From: Streptomyces sp. D2-8
Lineage (GTDB): Bacteria > Actinomycetota > Actinomycetes > Streptomycetales > Streptomycetaceae
DNA: 64,000 nucleotides
Assembly (NCBI RefSeq): GCF_023184515.1
Contig: NZ_JAAHBP010000021.1
Span: forward strand, 146,902-210,901
Direction: 5' to 3'
A program made the position numbers and the translations under genes. The notes beneath the pieces were generated by a model. That model saw only the letters and a program-made list of their open reading frames with translations. It had not been told where the DNA came from and ran no database searches. Of this stretch, positions 29,334 through 38,726 are shown one piece after another (position 1 is the first letter of the stretch; every line of letters begins with the position of its first letter).

Positions 29334-31963
29334 TGGCGGGCGAAGCCCGGGACACGACACGTTCCGCTGCGGGACTGCCGTCGGCCGAGGCCGCGCGCCG
29401 GCTGACGCGCCACGGGCCCAACGAGATCCCGTCGGAGCCTCGCGCGCCGGTGTGGCGGCGTGTTCTGCAGCAGTTGCGCGACCCGTTGATCCTGGTGCTC
29501 CTGGTGGCCGCCGCTCTGACGATCGCCACCGGTGATCTCTCCGATGCCGCCGTGATCCTGCTCGTGATCACGGTGAACACCGTGGTCGGTGTGGTGCAGG
29601 AGGTGCGGGCGGAGCAGGCGGTCATGGCCCTGTCCGCGATGAGCGCCCCCGCGGCCAGGGTGGTGCGGGACGGCGAGGAACGCTCGATCCCGGCTGCCGA
29701 GGTGGTGCCGGGTGATCTGGTGCTGGTGGCCGAAGGCGACATCGTGCCCGCCGACGGATACGTCCTGGCAGGCGCGTCGCTGCTGGCGGACGAGTCCTCG
29801 CTGACGGGTGAGTCCGTACCGGTGGAGAAGGCCCCGGACCCCGACGTGACGCGGGGCACGGTGTCGGCGGGCACGGTCGTCGTCCGGGGACGCGGCCGCG
29901 TCGTGGTCACCGCCACCGGGGCGCAAAGCGCCCTCGGACGGATCGCGTCGCTGATGGGCGCCGCGCCCGGTCTGACGCCGTTGCAGCGCCGGCTGGCGAG
30001 GTTCGGCCGGGTTCTGGCGGCCGTCATCGTGGTGCTGTGCGCCGTCGTCCTCGCTCTCGGGCTGGTGCGCGGGCAACCCGTGGAGCTGATGATCGTGGCG
30101 GCCATCAGCCTCGCCGTCGCGGCCGTACCCGAGTCGCTGCCCGCCGTGGTGACGCTCGCTCTCGCGCTGGGCGCCCGGCGGATGGCCGACCGGTCCGCCA
30201 TCGTCCGCAGGTTGCCCGCGGTGGAGACCCTCGGCTCCGTGACCGTGATCGCCACCGACAAGACCGGCACCCTGACCGAGGGCCGGATGGCGGCCGAGCG
30301 GTTGTGGACGCCGCGCGGGGAGGCCGCGGTCGTGGGTACGGGCTACGAACCCGGGGGCCGGGTCGTCCGCGACGGCGAGACGGTCACCGTGGGTGACGCG
30401 CCTGATCTGGCGGAGCTGCTCCGTGCCGCGATGCTGTGCAACGACGCGGCGCTGGAGCCCCCGCCGGACGGTTCCACGGAGTGGCGAGCGCTGGGCGATC
30501 CCACGGAGGCCGCCCTCCTCGCGGCCGGGGCCCGCCTCGGGCTGGACCGGACGGCGCTCGACAGCGAACTGCCGCGAGTCGAGGAGATCCCGTTCGACAG
30601 CGGCCGCAAGCGCATGACGACCGTGCATCACAGGCCCGAGGGCGGCCTGCGAGTCGCCTGCAAAGGGGCACCGGAGGCGCTGCTCCGGCCGCGGGTACTG
30701 GCCGACGGTCCGGACGTACTCGCCCGGGCGGCGGCCCAGGCGGCGACGCTGGCACGAGGCGGGTACCGGGTGCTCGCCGTCGCCTCGGCCGACCACGAGG
30801 AGGGGGAAAAGCCGCCGGGGACGTGGGAGTCGGGCCTGTCGCTCCTGGGTCTCGTCGGCATCCTCGACCCGCCTCGCAGCGCGTCGGAGGCGACCATCGC
30901 CGCCTGCAAAGCGGCCGGCATCGTCCCCGTGCTGATCACCGGCGACCACCCGCTGACCGCACATGCCGTGGCCGGGCGCCTCGGCATCGCCACCCGGGAC
31001 GAGGAGGTCACCACCGGCGAGCGGATCCGCGAAGGCACGGCGGGCGAACTGACCGGCGTACGCGTCTACGCCCGCACCACACCCGAGCAGAAGCTGGACA
31101 TCGTCCAGGCGTGGCGCGGTGCGGGGCACGTGGTCGCGATGACCGGAGACGGCGTCAACGACGGCCCGGCACTGCGCCGGGCCGACATCGGCGTCGCCAT
31201 GGGACGGCGCGGCACCGAGGTGGCACGCCAGGCGGCCGATCTCGTGCTGGCCGACGACAACCCGGCCTCCATCGTGTCGGCCGTCGAGGAGGGGCGCCGG
31301 GTCTACGCGAACGTGCGCCGGTTCCTGCTCTACGGGCTCGCCGGTGGAACCGCGGAGATCGTGGTCATGCTCGTCGGGCCCTTCCTGGGGATGCCGCTGC
31401 CGCTGCTGCCGGCGCAGATCCTGTGGATCAACCTGCTCACGCACGGGGTGCCCGGTGTCGCGCTCGGCGCGGAGCCCGTCGCTCCGGACGCGATGCGACA
31501 TCCACCGCGGCCGCCCGAGGAGAGCGTGCTGGGCGCCGGGCTGTGGCCGCGGATCCTGTTCATGGGGGCCTTCGTCGCCGCGGTGACCCTGGTGGCCGGG
31601 GTGTGGGCGCGGGAGACGGGACGCCCCTGGCAGTCCATGATCTTCCTGGTTCTCGGCGCGACCCAGCTCGGCGTGGCGCTGGGTTCCCGGGCCCGTCCGG
31701 GGAGTCTGGCCAACCCCTTTCTGCTGGTCGCCGTGGGCGCGGCCCTGGCCCTTCAGGCGGCCGGGGTCTATCTGCCCGTCCTGCGGGACTTGCTGGGTAC
31801 GGAACCGCTGTCGTTCGCCGAATTCGCGATCGCCTGCGCCTTGTCCGGCCTCGGCCATGTGGTCATGCGGGTGCAGACGCGGCTGTGGCCGGAGCGGGTG
31901 CCGCGAGCCGCCTCGACCGGACCCGGCGGTCCGGGTGGTCGGCCTCCTCGCTCCGCTCCCTGA
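29333..31963 (+). CDS. P-type cation ATPase, CtpF/PacL-like
   Basis: 876 aa. All P-type landmarks are present: actuator loop SSLTGESVPVEK, M4 AAVPESLPAVVTLALALG, phosphorylation site IATDKTGTLTEG (Asp309), nucleotide domain KGAPEALL and hinge MTGDGVNDGPALRRADIGVA. The M4 motif PESLP places it among type II (Ca2+/Mn2+ or monovalent cation) pumps. CtpF (Rv1997) is the DosR-regulon member of this group. It is coupled to the upstream channel-like gene and convergent with the CBS-BON gene at 31970, only six bases away. Ion specificity is not readable. Confidence 0.94.
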   Translation: MAGEARDTTRSAAGLPSAEAARRLTRHGPNEIPSEPRAPVWRRVLQQLRDPLILVLLVAAALTIATGDLSDAAVILLVITVNTVVGVVQEVRAEQAVMALSAMSAPAARVVRDGEERSIPAAEVVPGDLVLVAEGDIVPADGYVLAGASLLADESSLTGESVPVEKAPDPDVTRGTVSAGTVVVRGRGRVVVTATGAQSALGRIASLMGAAPGLTPLQRRLARFGRVLAAVIVVLCAVVLALGLVRGQPVELMIVAAISLAVAAVPESLPAVVTLALALGARRMADRSAIVRRLPAVETLGSVTVIATDKTGTLTEGRMAAERLWTPRGEAAVVGTGYEPGGRVVRDGETVTVGDAPDLAELLRAAMLCNDAALEPPPDGSTEWRALGDPTEAALLAAGARLGLDRTALDSELPRVEEIPFDSGRKRMTTVHHRPEGGLRVACKGAPEALLRPRVLADGPDVLARAAAQAATLARGGYRVLAVASADHEEGEKPPGTWESGLSLLGLVGILDPPRSASEATIAACKAAGIVPVLITGDHPLTAHAVAGRLGIATRDEEVTTGERIREGTAGELTGVRVYARTTPEQKLDIVQAWRGAGHVVAMTGDGVNDGPALRRADIGVAMGRRGTEVARQAADLVLADDNPASIVSAVEEGRRVYANVRRFLLYGLAGGTAEIVVMLVGPFLGMPLPLLPAQILWINLLTHGVPGVALGAEPVAPDAMRHPPRPPEESVLGAGLWPRILFMGAFVAAVTLVAGVWARETGRPWQSMIFLVLGATQLGVALGSRARPGSLANPFLLVAVGAALALQAAGVYLPVLRDLLGTEPLSFAEFAIACALSGLGHVVMRVQTRLWPERVPRAASTGPGGPGGRPPRSAP

Positions 31964-31969
31964 GTGCCG

Positions 31970-32836
31970 TTACTCCGCGTTGAGGTGGTCGACCACGTCG
32001 GTGACGTCCTCGATGTCCCGGATCGCCTCGACCAGCTGCGGGACGAGTGCCGTGTCCAGCCTGCCCGCCAGGGTCACGACGCCGTTGTCCACCGCCACCT
32101 CGACGACGTCGGACGCCGGGAGGAACTCGCGCCGCAGGATGCGGGACTCGATCTCCTCGCGGATCTCGGCGTCGTCGCGGACGAGCGACCGGAGCAGGTC
32201 GCTGCGGCTGACCGCACCGACGAGCCGACCGTGGTGGTCCGTGACGGGCAGCCGCTTGAGTCGTGAGCGAGCGGCGGTCCAGGCGGCGTCGGCCACCGGA
32301 TCCCCCGGGTGGACGGTGACCGCCGGGTAGGTCATGAGGGTGGCCGCGGTCTCACCCCGGCTCTTCTCGTAGAGGCGGTGTTCCCGGAGCCTGGCGAGGG
32401 GACCGGCCCGGTGCGGGACGGCCATGACGGCGGCCTTGGCGAGGAGGTCGGACTCGGACACCACCCCGACCACGTGGTCCTCGGCGTCCACGACCGGAAC
32501 GGCGCTCAGCCGCTCGCGCGAGAGCGTGCGGGCGACGTCGAGGAACGGAAGGTCGCCGGGGACCGAGACGGCCGGCACGCGCATGACGTCGCGTACGTGC
32601 GGCGATTGCGGTGCCCGTCCCCCGGTTCGGTGCCCGGCACGGGTGGGCGGCGTGTCCGCCGGCTCGGCTGCGGGCTCGCCCGCCTCCGTCGCCGCCTCCG
32701 CGGCCGCGGCGTGGGCGAGGGCACCGAGATAGCGCTGCAGCAGGTCCTGGCGGTGCTCTTCTTTTGGTGTCCAAGGGCTGTGCGGGGCGGCGCGACGGGC
32801 TTCCCGTCCAGCGGCTCGGTGTTCGAAGTCGCTCAC
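31970..32836 (-). CDS. CBS-pair plus BON domain protein with N-terminal extension
   Basis: 288 aa. Residues 1-85 are a charged Ala/Glu/Pro-rich extension absent from the other three CBS-BON proteins. CBS1: VRDVMRVPAVSVPGDLPFLD and AVPVVDAEDHVVGVVSESDL. CBS2: AATLMTYPAVTVHPGDPVAD and RLPVTDHHGRLVGAVSRSDL. BON: VVEVAVDNGVVTLAGRLDTA. The GTG at 32836 has GGGAGG five bases upstream. It is divergent from the A/V-ATPase operon across 165 bases, a position that suggests a link to ATPase control or energy sensing (inference). Confidence 0.92.
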   Translation of the reverse strand: MSDFEHRAAGREARRAAPHSPWTPKEEHRQDLLQRYLGALAHAAAAEAATEAGEPAAEPADTPPTRAGHRTGGRAPQSPHVRDVMRVPAVSVPGDLPFLDVARTLSRERLSAVPVVDAEDHVVGVVSESDLLAKAAVMAVPHRAGPLARLREHRLYEKSRGETAATLMTYPAVTVHPGDPVADAAWTAARSRLKRLPVTDHHGRLVGAVSRSDLLRSLVRDDAEIREEIESRILRREFLPASDVVEVAVDNGVVTLAGRLDTALVPQLVEAIRDIEDVTDVVDHLNAE

Positions 32837-33001
32837 GGCAACCTCCCGAAGAGCACGGCCGGTCACCTACCCGGCCAGTGTCCCACCGATCCCGGACGCA
32901 CGCCCCCGTACGGCCGGGGACCGCGTGCGCGGCGCGGGCCGACGCGACACCTCCGGTCCCGGAGCGGAGACTTGAACCGAGAGCCGACATGAGGGGAGCC
33001 C

Positions 33002-33484
33002 ATGGAGGGATTCCGGGATTTCCTGATGCGCTTCCGACCGGCGGGATCGCCCGGCCGGGCGGCGCCCGGGGGCGTGCCCTCGGATCGCTCCGCGCAGCTC
33101 TCCGCCGAACTACAGCCGCCACTGGCCCTGTTGGAGCAGGCCGAGGCCGAGGCACGGACCGTACGCGAAGGGGCGGCCCGCCGCGCCGAGCAACTGCGGA
33201 CCGAGGCCGCACAACAGGCCGGGGAGATCATCGCGCGGGCACGCTCCGGGGCCCACGACGTCCGGGTGGAGGCCGCCGACCGGGTACGCCGCGCCGCCGA
33301 GACCGAGGCGGCGGAACTCCTCACCGCCGCCGAGCGGGACGCGGCCGCCGTACGACAGCGGGCCGAGACGCGCATGCCCGCCCTCGTGGACCGGGTGGCG
33401 GCGCTCGCGACCGAGGAACTCGTGCAGGCCGGCGCGGCTGTCCAGGGCCCGCGCGGCGAGCCCGGGGGAAGGGGCCCGGGGTGA
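33002..33484 (+). CDS. A/V-type ATPase peripheral stalk subunit (G/H-like)
   Basis: 160 aa. After a short Pro/Gly-rich N-terminus it is one long coiled coil rich in Ala, Glu and Arg (ALLEQAEAEARTVREGAARR, AEQLRTEAAQQAGEIIARAR). This matches the small H/G stalk subunit that pairs with subunit E as the peripheral stator. It is the first gene of a nine-gene ATPase operon and its stop overlaps the next start (GTGA). AGGGG five bases before the ATG supports the start. Assignment rests on coiled-coil character plus position; primary sequence is poorly conserved in this subunit. Confidence 0.8.
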   Translation: MEGFRDFLMRFRPAGSPGRAAPGGVPSDRSAQLSAELQPPLALLEQAEAEARTVREGAARRAEQLRTEAAQQAGEIIARARSGAHDVRVEAADRVRRAAETEAAELLTAAERDAAAVRQRAETRMPALVDRVAALATEELVQAGAAVQGPRGEPGGRGPG

Positions 33485-34413
33485 GCGCCGGATGGGTCGC
33501 CGGTGTCACCCGGTCCCGGGCCATGCGGTCGAGGAGTCTCGGCACGGCGGGGGTCCGGGAGGTGGCTTCGGCCCCGACCCTCGACGACGCACTGCGCTAC
33601 CTGAGCGGCACGGCCTACCGGCGCGACCTCGATCCCGGGGCGTCGCTCGCCGAGGCCCAGCGAACGGTCGGAGCGACGCTGCTGTGGCACCTGCGCGTGC
33701 TCGCCGGATGGCAGCCACGCGGTGGTGCGGCGGCGATCCGCGCGCTCGCCGCAGGGTTCGAGATCTCCAACGTCGAGGACCGTCTCCGTGCGTTGTCGGG
33801 TGCGGATTCCGCCGGGTCCTTCCGGCCCTACCGGCTCGGCACGCTGGAGACCGTGTGGCCCCGGCTGTCCCGGGCCGGATCGCCGTCCGAGCTCAGGTCC
33901 GGGCTGGCCGCGTCCGTGTGGGGCGACCCGGGCGCCGATTCCCCCGCCGCGGTGGCCACGGGGATGCGGGTCTCCGCCGCGGTGCGCACCGCGGCCGCCG
34001 TGCCGGAAGCAGTGCGCTGGGCGGCGGGGCGGCTCGCTCTCCTGTTCGCACGCGAGGTGTTCCTCCTCGGCCGCCGGCCGACGGAACCCTCCGTCCGGCG
34101 GGCCGCCCGGCTGCTCGGGCAGGACGCGGTGAGCGCGGCCTCGTACTCCGACTTCCGGCAGCACCTGCCCGGCACGGCGCGCTGGGTGGTGGAGGGGCTC
34201 GACGCCGCGTCCGACCTGTGGCGGGCGGAGGCCCGCTGGTGGGACCGGGTCGACAGGGACGGCGCCGAGCTGCTGCGCGCCTCCCGCCTCGGCTCCGGGC
34301 CGGTGGTGGGCGCCGTCGCGGTGCTGTCCACGGACGCCTGGAGGGTGCGCGGGGCGCTGGAGCTGGCCGCCCGGGGAGGCGGACCGCCGGAGGCCTTCGA
34401 TGCGCCGGCCTGA
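33481..34413 (+). CDS. A/V-type ATPase subunit C (d/AC39-like)
   Basis: 310 aa. Subunit C is the socket coupling the central stalk to the membrane ring. The sequence is diverged but has the expected all-helical, Arg/Ala-rich repeats: RSRAMRSRSLGTAGVREVAS, ARRDL-type segments such as GTAYRRDLDPGASLAEAQRT, and AAGFEISNVEDRLRALSG, in which the E-x-x-N-x pattern of AC39 proteins is visible. Length is close to the bacterial family norm (about 320). GTG at 33481 with AAGGGG six bases upstream. It overlaps the next gene by 14 bases. Confidence 0.85.
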   Translation: MSAGWVAGVTRSRAMRSRSLGTAGVREVASAPTLDDALRYLSGTAYRRDLDPGASLAEAQRTVGATLLWHLRVLAGWQPRGGAAAIRALAAGFEISNVEDRLRALSGADSAGSFRPYRLGTLETVWPRLSRAGSPSELRSGLAASVWGDPGADSPAAVATGMRVSAAVRTAAAVPEAVRWAAGRLALLFAREVFLLGRRPTEPSVRRAARLLGQDAVSAASYSDFRQHLPGTARWVVEGLDAASDLWRAEARWWDRVDRDGAELLRASRLGSGPVVGAVAVLSTDAWRVRGALELAARGGGPPEAFDAPA

Positions 34414-35797
34414 GGTGATGGTCCCGGTCCGCATGCGGCGCGTGGCGATCCTCGCCCCGCGCCCGGCCCTGAGGGACACCCTGGTCCGGGTCGCCGAGGC
34501 GGGCTGCGTCGAGATCGACCCGGTCGACGGCGGCGCGCGGGGCGCGGCGGCCGGCAGACTGCAGCGCCTGCGTCAGGCGCCTGCCGAAGCCGTCCTCAGC
34601 GTCGGGCCGCCCGACCTCGACGCACTGGAACGCGCGGGCCGGGTGGATCTGCTGGCGGGCGAAGCCCAGCTCGAGGAGCGGCTCCGCGGCGTGGTCCAGC
34701 GCGGCGGGGTCGGCGCGCTGGCCGGGTGGTGCCCCGCCGCCGAGGTCCCCGCGACCGCCGAGCGCCTCGCCGGTGCGGGGGCGGCGCTGGTGCCGCTGAA
34801 GGCACCCCGCGGTGTCGACCCACCGACCCTGCTGCGCACCACCGGCGCGGTACGGCGATCGTTCACGCCGCTGGTCCGCACGTACGGCACGGTGCCCTAC
34901 GCCGACCTCGACCCCACCCTGCCCGCGGGCATCGTGTACGTGGTGATGTTCGGCGTGATGTTCGGCGACGCCGGACACGGCGCGCTGCTGCTCCTGGCCG
35001 GGCTCCTGCTGCGCGCCGGCCGGCCGCGCAGGGCGGCGTCGCTGCACGCGCTGTGGCCGTTCGTGGCCGGGGCGGGGCTGACCAGCACCCTGGCCGGACT
35101 GGCCTACGGCGAGTTCTTCGGCCCGACCGGTGTCCTGCCGGTGCTCTGGCTCGACCCGCTGGACGAGCCGATGCGGCTGCTGGCCGCCGCCGTCGCTCTC
35201 GGCGCCGCACTCCTGGCGCTGGCGTACGGGGCGGGGATCGTGAACCGCTGGCGGGAGAACGGGCCGTCGAACGCCCTGTACGCGGCGTCCGGCATCGCCG
35301 GGGCGGCGCTCTACCTCGGGCTCGTCCTGAGCGTCGGCGCGGGGCTGCTGGGCCGCACCGGCTACGCGTTCGCGGGCGCGGCCGTCGCTGCCACGGGGCT
35401 CGTCCTGGCCGGAACCGGGATGTACCTGGCCACCGCGGGCGGCCCGGGCGGCGCCGCCCAGACCGGCATCCAGCTCTTCGACGTGGTGGTACGCATCGGC
35501 TCGAACCTCGTGTCCTTCGCACGCCTGGCGGCCTTCGGGCTCACGCATGCCGCACTCGGCGACATCGTGTGGCGCGGCACGACAGCGCTGGCGGGGGCGG
35601 GGGCCGCCGCGCTCGTGGCGGCGATCCTGGTCTTCGCCGTCGGCAACGCCCTGGCCTTCGCTCTGGAGGCGCTGGTCGCCGGGGTGCAGGCGTTGCGGCT
35701 GGAGTTCTACGAGCTGTTCTCCCGGGTCTTCGAGGCACAGGGCCGTCCCTTCCACCCCTGGCACCTGCCCGTACAACGCACGGAGGCGTCCTCGTGA
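34400..35797 (+). CDS. A/V-type ATPase subunit I (a-subunit)
   Basis: 465 aa, markedly shorter than the usual 600-800; the cytosolic N-terminal arm is reduced to about 170 residues. The membrane half is intact. It has YVVMFGVMFGDAGHGALLLL and LAYGEFFGPTG, then the proton half-channel helix SNLVSFARLAAFGLTHAAL with the essential Arg375. It ends LRLEFYELFSRVFEAQGRPF, as in other a-subunits. About seven or eight helices are visible. GGAGG six bases before the ATG at 34400 sets the start. The stop overlaps the K subunit start. Confidence 0.93.
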   Translation: MRRPEVMVPVRMRRVAILAPRPALRDTLVRVAEAGCVEIDPVDGGARGAAAGRLQRLRQAPAEAVLSVGPPDLDALERAGRVDLLAGEAQLEERLRGVVQRGGVGALAGWCPAAEVPATAERLAGAGAALVPLKAPRGVDPPTLLRTTGAVRRSFTPLVRTYGTVPYADLDPTLPAGIVYVVMFGVMFGDAGHGALLLLAGLLLRAGRPRRAASLHALWPFVAGAGLTSTLAGLAYGEFFGPTGVLPVLWLDPLDEPMRLLAAAVALGAALLALAYGAGIVNRWRENGPSNALYAASGIAGAALYLGLVLSVGAGLLGRTGYAFAGAAVAATGLVLAGTGMYLATAGGPGGAAQTGIQLFDVVVRIGSNLVSFARLAAFGLTHAALGDIVWRGTTALAGAGAAALVAAILVFAVGNALAFALEALVAGVQALRLEFYELFSRVFEAQGRPFHPWHLPVQRTEASS

Positions 35798-36219
35798 TCA
35801 CCTGGCTCATCGCCCTTCCCGTCATCGTGGTGGTCTGTCTCGTCACCCGGCTGCTGCTGCGCCGGTCCGGGCGGGCGGCCCTGCGGCTGGTGATCGCCGC
35901 CGACGCCCTCCTGTTCGTCGGCGCGTTCGCGCTGCTCGCGGTGGCACTCGGCAGCGGGGACGCACAGGCCGCCGCGACGGCCACGGAGGTCGCGCAGGAC
36001 TCCGGATCCGGCTCCGCCGCGCTGATCGGCGCCGCGATCTCGGTGGCCGGAGCATCGATCGGGGCGTCGATCGCCGTCGCCTACACAGGTGCCGCGGCCA
36101 TCGCCGCCCTCAGCGAGCGGCCCGAACTCTTCGGCCGGGCCATGGTGATCGTCGGCCTCGCCGAGGGCATCGCGATCTACGGCCTGGTCGTCGCGATCAT
36201 CCTCATCGGAAGGGCATGA
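35794..36219 (+). CDS. A/V-type ATPase proteolipid subunit K (c)
   Basis: 141 aa with four hydrophobic helices (about 3-21, 31-53, 72-100 and 114-139). The second hairpin is a normal c-subunit: SAALIGAAISVAGASIGASI, a polar loop SERPELFGRAM, and the ion-binding Glu124 in GLAEGIAIYGLVVAIILIG. The first hairpin lacks a membrane carboxylate. This is either a four-helix K with one functional half, as in eukaryotic V-ATPases, or an N-terminal addition. The ring's ion-to-ATP ratio depends on which. GTG at 35794 has GGAGG seven bases upstream. The ion (H+ or Na+) is not clear. Confidence 0.93.
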   Translation: MITWLIALPVIVVVCLVTRLLLRRSGRAALRLVIAADALLFVGAFALLAVALGSGDAQAAATATEVAQDSGSGSAALIGAAISVAGASIGASIAVAYTGAAAIAALSERPELFGRAMVIVGLAEGIAIYGLVVAIILIGRA

Positions 36220-36220
36220 C

Positions 36221-36442
36221 ATGGGACGCGTGGTCGCCATCGGAGAACAGGTGAGGGTGGCGGGATTCGCGCTGGCCGGGGTGCACACGCTCCCCGCAGA
36301 GGAGCCGGACGCGGTACGGGAGGCGTGGCGGAACCTGCCGGACGACGTGGAGCTGGTGATCCTCACTCCGGCGGCGGCCGACGCGCTGGGCCCGGCGCCG
36401 CGGGAGGCCACCACACCGCTGTCCGCGGTGATGCCGCCATGA
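36221..36442 (+). CDS. A/V-type ATPase subunit F
   Basis: 73 aa. MGRVVAIGEQVRVAGFALAG matches the family N-terminus (G-D-x-x-x-x-x-G-F-x-L-A-G), followed by VELVILTPAAAD. Usual length is about 100, so the C-terminal regulatory helix is largely missing. F sits on the central stalk with D. The ATG is one base after the K stop, with GGAAGGG upstream. The stop overlaps the subunit E start (ATGA). Confidence 0.88.
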   Translation: MGRVVAIGEQVRVAGFALAGVHTLPAEEPDAVREAWRNLPDDVELVILTPAAADALGPAPREATTPLSAVMPP

Positions 36443-36966
36443 GGACGCCCGCCCCGGACGAGGCCGAGGCCGCACTCCAGCCCGTGCGTACCGAGTTGCT
36501 GCGGGCTGCCCATGCCGAGGCCGCCGAGCTCCTGGCCCGTGCCGAACGCGATGCGGCGGACCTGCTCGACGACGCCCGCACCGAGGCCCGGAGGATTCTT
36601 GACGAAGCCCGCCGTGAGGGCGAGACCCAGGGCGGGACCGCCGGCCGTGACCTGCGCGCGCGGGCCCGACGACAGGCGAGGGCTCATGAACTGGCAGCCC
36701 GGCGTGAGGCGTACGAGGAGCTGCGCCGCCGCGTCACCGAGCGTGTCCGGGAACTGCGGCACGCGCCGGACTACGCGTCCGTCCTGGAGCGGCTGACCGG
36801 GCACGCGCGCCGGCTTCTCGGACCGGACGCGGAGGTCACCGTGCAGCCCGGCGGGGGCGTGGTCGCCCACGCTCCGGGGCGGCGGGTCGACTGCACCCTG
36901 GACGCCCTGGCCGCGCGTGCGCTGGTCCGGGCCGACGTGGAGGCCGAGACGCTGTGGGCGCCGTGA
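36439..36966 (+). CDS. A/V-type ATPase subunit E
   Basis: 175 aa. The N-terminal half is a long coiled coil (LLRAAHAEAAELLARAERDA, ADLLDDARTEARRILDEARR) and the C-terminal half is the globular head-binding domain (VLERLTGHARRLLGPDAEVT, DCTLDALAARALVRADVEAE). This is the peripheral stalk partner of the H/G-like subunit. It overlaps the F gene by four bases and the A gene by four bases. No strong ribosome site is visible, consistent with coupling. Confidence 0.9.
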   Translation: MRTPAPDEAEAALQPVRTELLRAAHAEAAELLARAERDAADLLDDARTEARRILDEARREGETQGGTAGRDLRARARRQARAHELAARREAYEELRRRVTERVRELRHAPDYASVLERLTGHARRLLGPDAEVTVQPGGGVVAHAPGRRVDCTLDALAARALVRADVEAETLWAP

Positions 36967-38690
36967 GAGCGAAGGTCTCGTCGCGTGTCCTGCGGGTCGC
37001 CGGACCGCTGGTCGAGGTCGCGTACACGGAGGGGGTGGCCATGCACGACCTGGTGTTCCTCGGTGACGCCCGCCTGCCCGGCGAGGTGGTGGCGATCAGC
37101 GGCGACATCGTCACCGTCCAGGTGTACGAGTACACCGGAGGGCTCGCACCCGGTGACCCCGCCTACCCCGGAGGGAGACCGCTCTCCGCGCTCCTCGGCC
37201 CCGGACTGCTGGGGGGAATCTTCGACGGTCTGCTCCGGCCTCTGGCCGGCGCCGGGGACCGGCTCGTCCCCGGCGCGGCCCAGGCGGCCGGGCAGGACCG
37301 GAGCTGGTCGTTCGTCCCGCGGGTGAAGGAGGGCGCACGGGCCTCGGCGGGTGAGGAACTCGGCGAGGTGCGGGGGGCCGGACCGGTAAAGGTGCGTGTG
37401 CTCGTACCGCCGGGAGCCGGTGGCGTGGTGGAACGCATCGCGGGCGCGGGCGACTATCCGCAGGATGCCGTCGTGGCCGTGGTGGACGGCACCGACGTGC
37501 GGATCGGCGCCACCTGGCCCGTACGCCGGCCGCGTCCGGTACGCGAGCGCGGTGGCGAGCCGCAGGTGCTGAGCACCGGACAGCGCGTGATCGACCTGCT
37601 CTTCCCCGTGGCCCACGGCGGCACGGTCGCCGTTCCGGGCGGCTTCGGAACCGGCAAGACCGTGCTGCTGCAACAGATCGCCAAGTGGTGCGACGCCGAC
37701 GTGATCGTCTACGTCGGCTGCGGCGAGCGGGGCAACGAGATGGCCGATGTCATCGCCGAGTTCTCCGCACTCGAGGACCCCCGTACCGGCGGACGGCTCG
37801 CCGAGCGGACCGTGACCGTCGCCAACACCTCCAACATGCCGATGATGGCCCGCGAGGCGAGCATCCACACCGGCGCCACGGTCGCCGAGTACTTCCGCGA
37901 CATGGGACTCGACGTCGTGGTCATCGCCGACTCGACCTCCCGGTGGGCCGAGGCACTGCGCGAGTTCGCCTCCCGGACCGGCGAGCTGCCGGCGGAGGAG
38001 GGCTATCCGGCCTCTCTCGCCTCGGCGATCGCCGCGTTCTACGAGCGGGCGGGAGCCGTGACCACGCTCGGCGGCGAGCGCGGCTCGGTCACCGTGATCG
38101 GCGCGGTCTCACCGCCGGGCGGCGACATGACCGAGCCGGTCACCGCGCACACCGAGCGGTTCGTACGCTGCCTGTGGTCGCTGGACCGCGACCTCGCCTA
38201 CGCCCGGCACTATCCGGCCCTGTCCTGGTCGGGGTCGTTCTCCCGCGACGCGGCGACGCTCGGTGTCCGGCAGGCGGCGGCGGGCGACCCGGCCTGGCCG
38301 GCGCGGCGCGCACGTGTCGCGGCCCTGCTGGCCGAGGCGGACCGGCTGGCCGACCTCGTCGACCTGATCGGCATCACGGCGCTGCCCGACCAGGAGCGCG
38401 TCAGCGTCCTCGCCGGACGGCTCCTGCGCGAGGGGGTGCTCCAGCAGAGTGCCCTGTCGGACCGGGACGCGTACTGCGGCGCGGACAAGACCGCCGCACT
38501 GGTCGACGCCGTGCTCGCGGTCGTCGACCGCTGCCGGGAACTGGTCGACTCGGGTGTACCGGCGGCCGTCGTCGAGGACACGGACTTCGAACCGGTGCTC
38601 CGTGCCCGCGAGGCGGTCGGCCCGCACGACGCCGGGGGAGTGGCGGCACGGCGGGACGCCATGCTCGCCCGGCTCCGGGAGGTGCGGTGA
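36963..38690 (+). CDS. A/V-type ATPase catalytic subunit A
   Basis: 575 aa, full length. The non-homologous region typical of V/A-type A subunits is present (GGRPLSALLGPGLLGGIFDG onward), separating it from F-type beta. Walker A is VAVPGGFGTGKTVLLQQIAK with Lys232. The catalytic GCGERGNEMADVIAEF glutamate, NTSNMPMMAREASIHTG and IADSTSRWAEALREFASRTG are conserved. ATP is hydrolysed or made at the A/B interface. The GTG at 36963 overlaps the E stop; an in-frame GTG at 36954 is an alternative. Confidence 0.97.
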   Translation: MRAKVSSRVLRVAGPLVEVAYTEGVAMHDLVFLGDARLPGEVVAISGDIVTVQVYEYTGGLAPGDPAYPGGRPLSALLGPGLLGGIFDGLLRPLAGAGDRLVPGAAQAAGQDRSWSFVPRVKEGARASAGEELGEVRGAGPVKVRVLVPPGAGGVVERIAGAGDYPQDAVVAVVDGTDVRIGATWPVRRPRPVRERGGEPQVLSTGQRVIDLLFPVAHGGTVAVPGGFGTGKTVLLQQIAKWCDADVIVYVGCGERGNEMADVIAEFSALEDPRTGGRLAERTVTVANTSNMPMMAREASIHTGATVAEYFRDMGLDVVVIADSTSRWAEALREFASRTGELPAEEGYPASLASAIAAFYERAGAVTTLGGERGSVTVIGAVSPPGGDMTEPVTAHTERFVRCLWSLDRDLAYARHYPALSWSGSFSRDAATLGVRQAAAGDPAWPARRARVAALLAEADRLADLVDLIGITALPDQERVSVLAGRLLREGVLQQSALSDRDAYCGADKTAALVDAVLAVVDRCRELVDSGVPAAVVEDTDFEPVLRAREAVGPHDAGGVAARRDAMLARLREVR

Positions 38691-38726
38691 GGTGAGCGGT
38701 GGCTGCCGCGGGGGAGGCGAACGGCT

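Noticed and set aside
29099..31858. Open frame of 919 codons antisense to the P-type ATPase
   Set aside because: The plus strand carries every P-type ATPase motif; the antisense product is His/Gly/Arg-rich without a recognisable domain.
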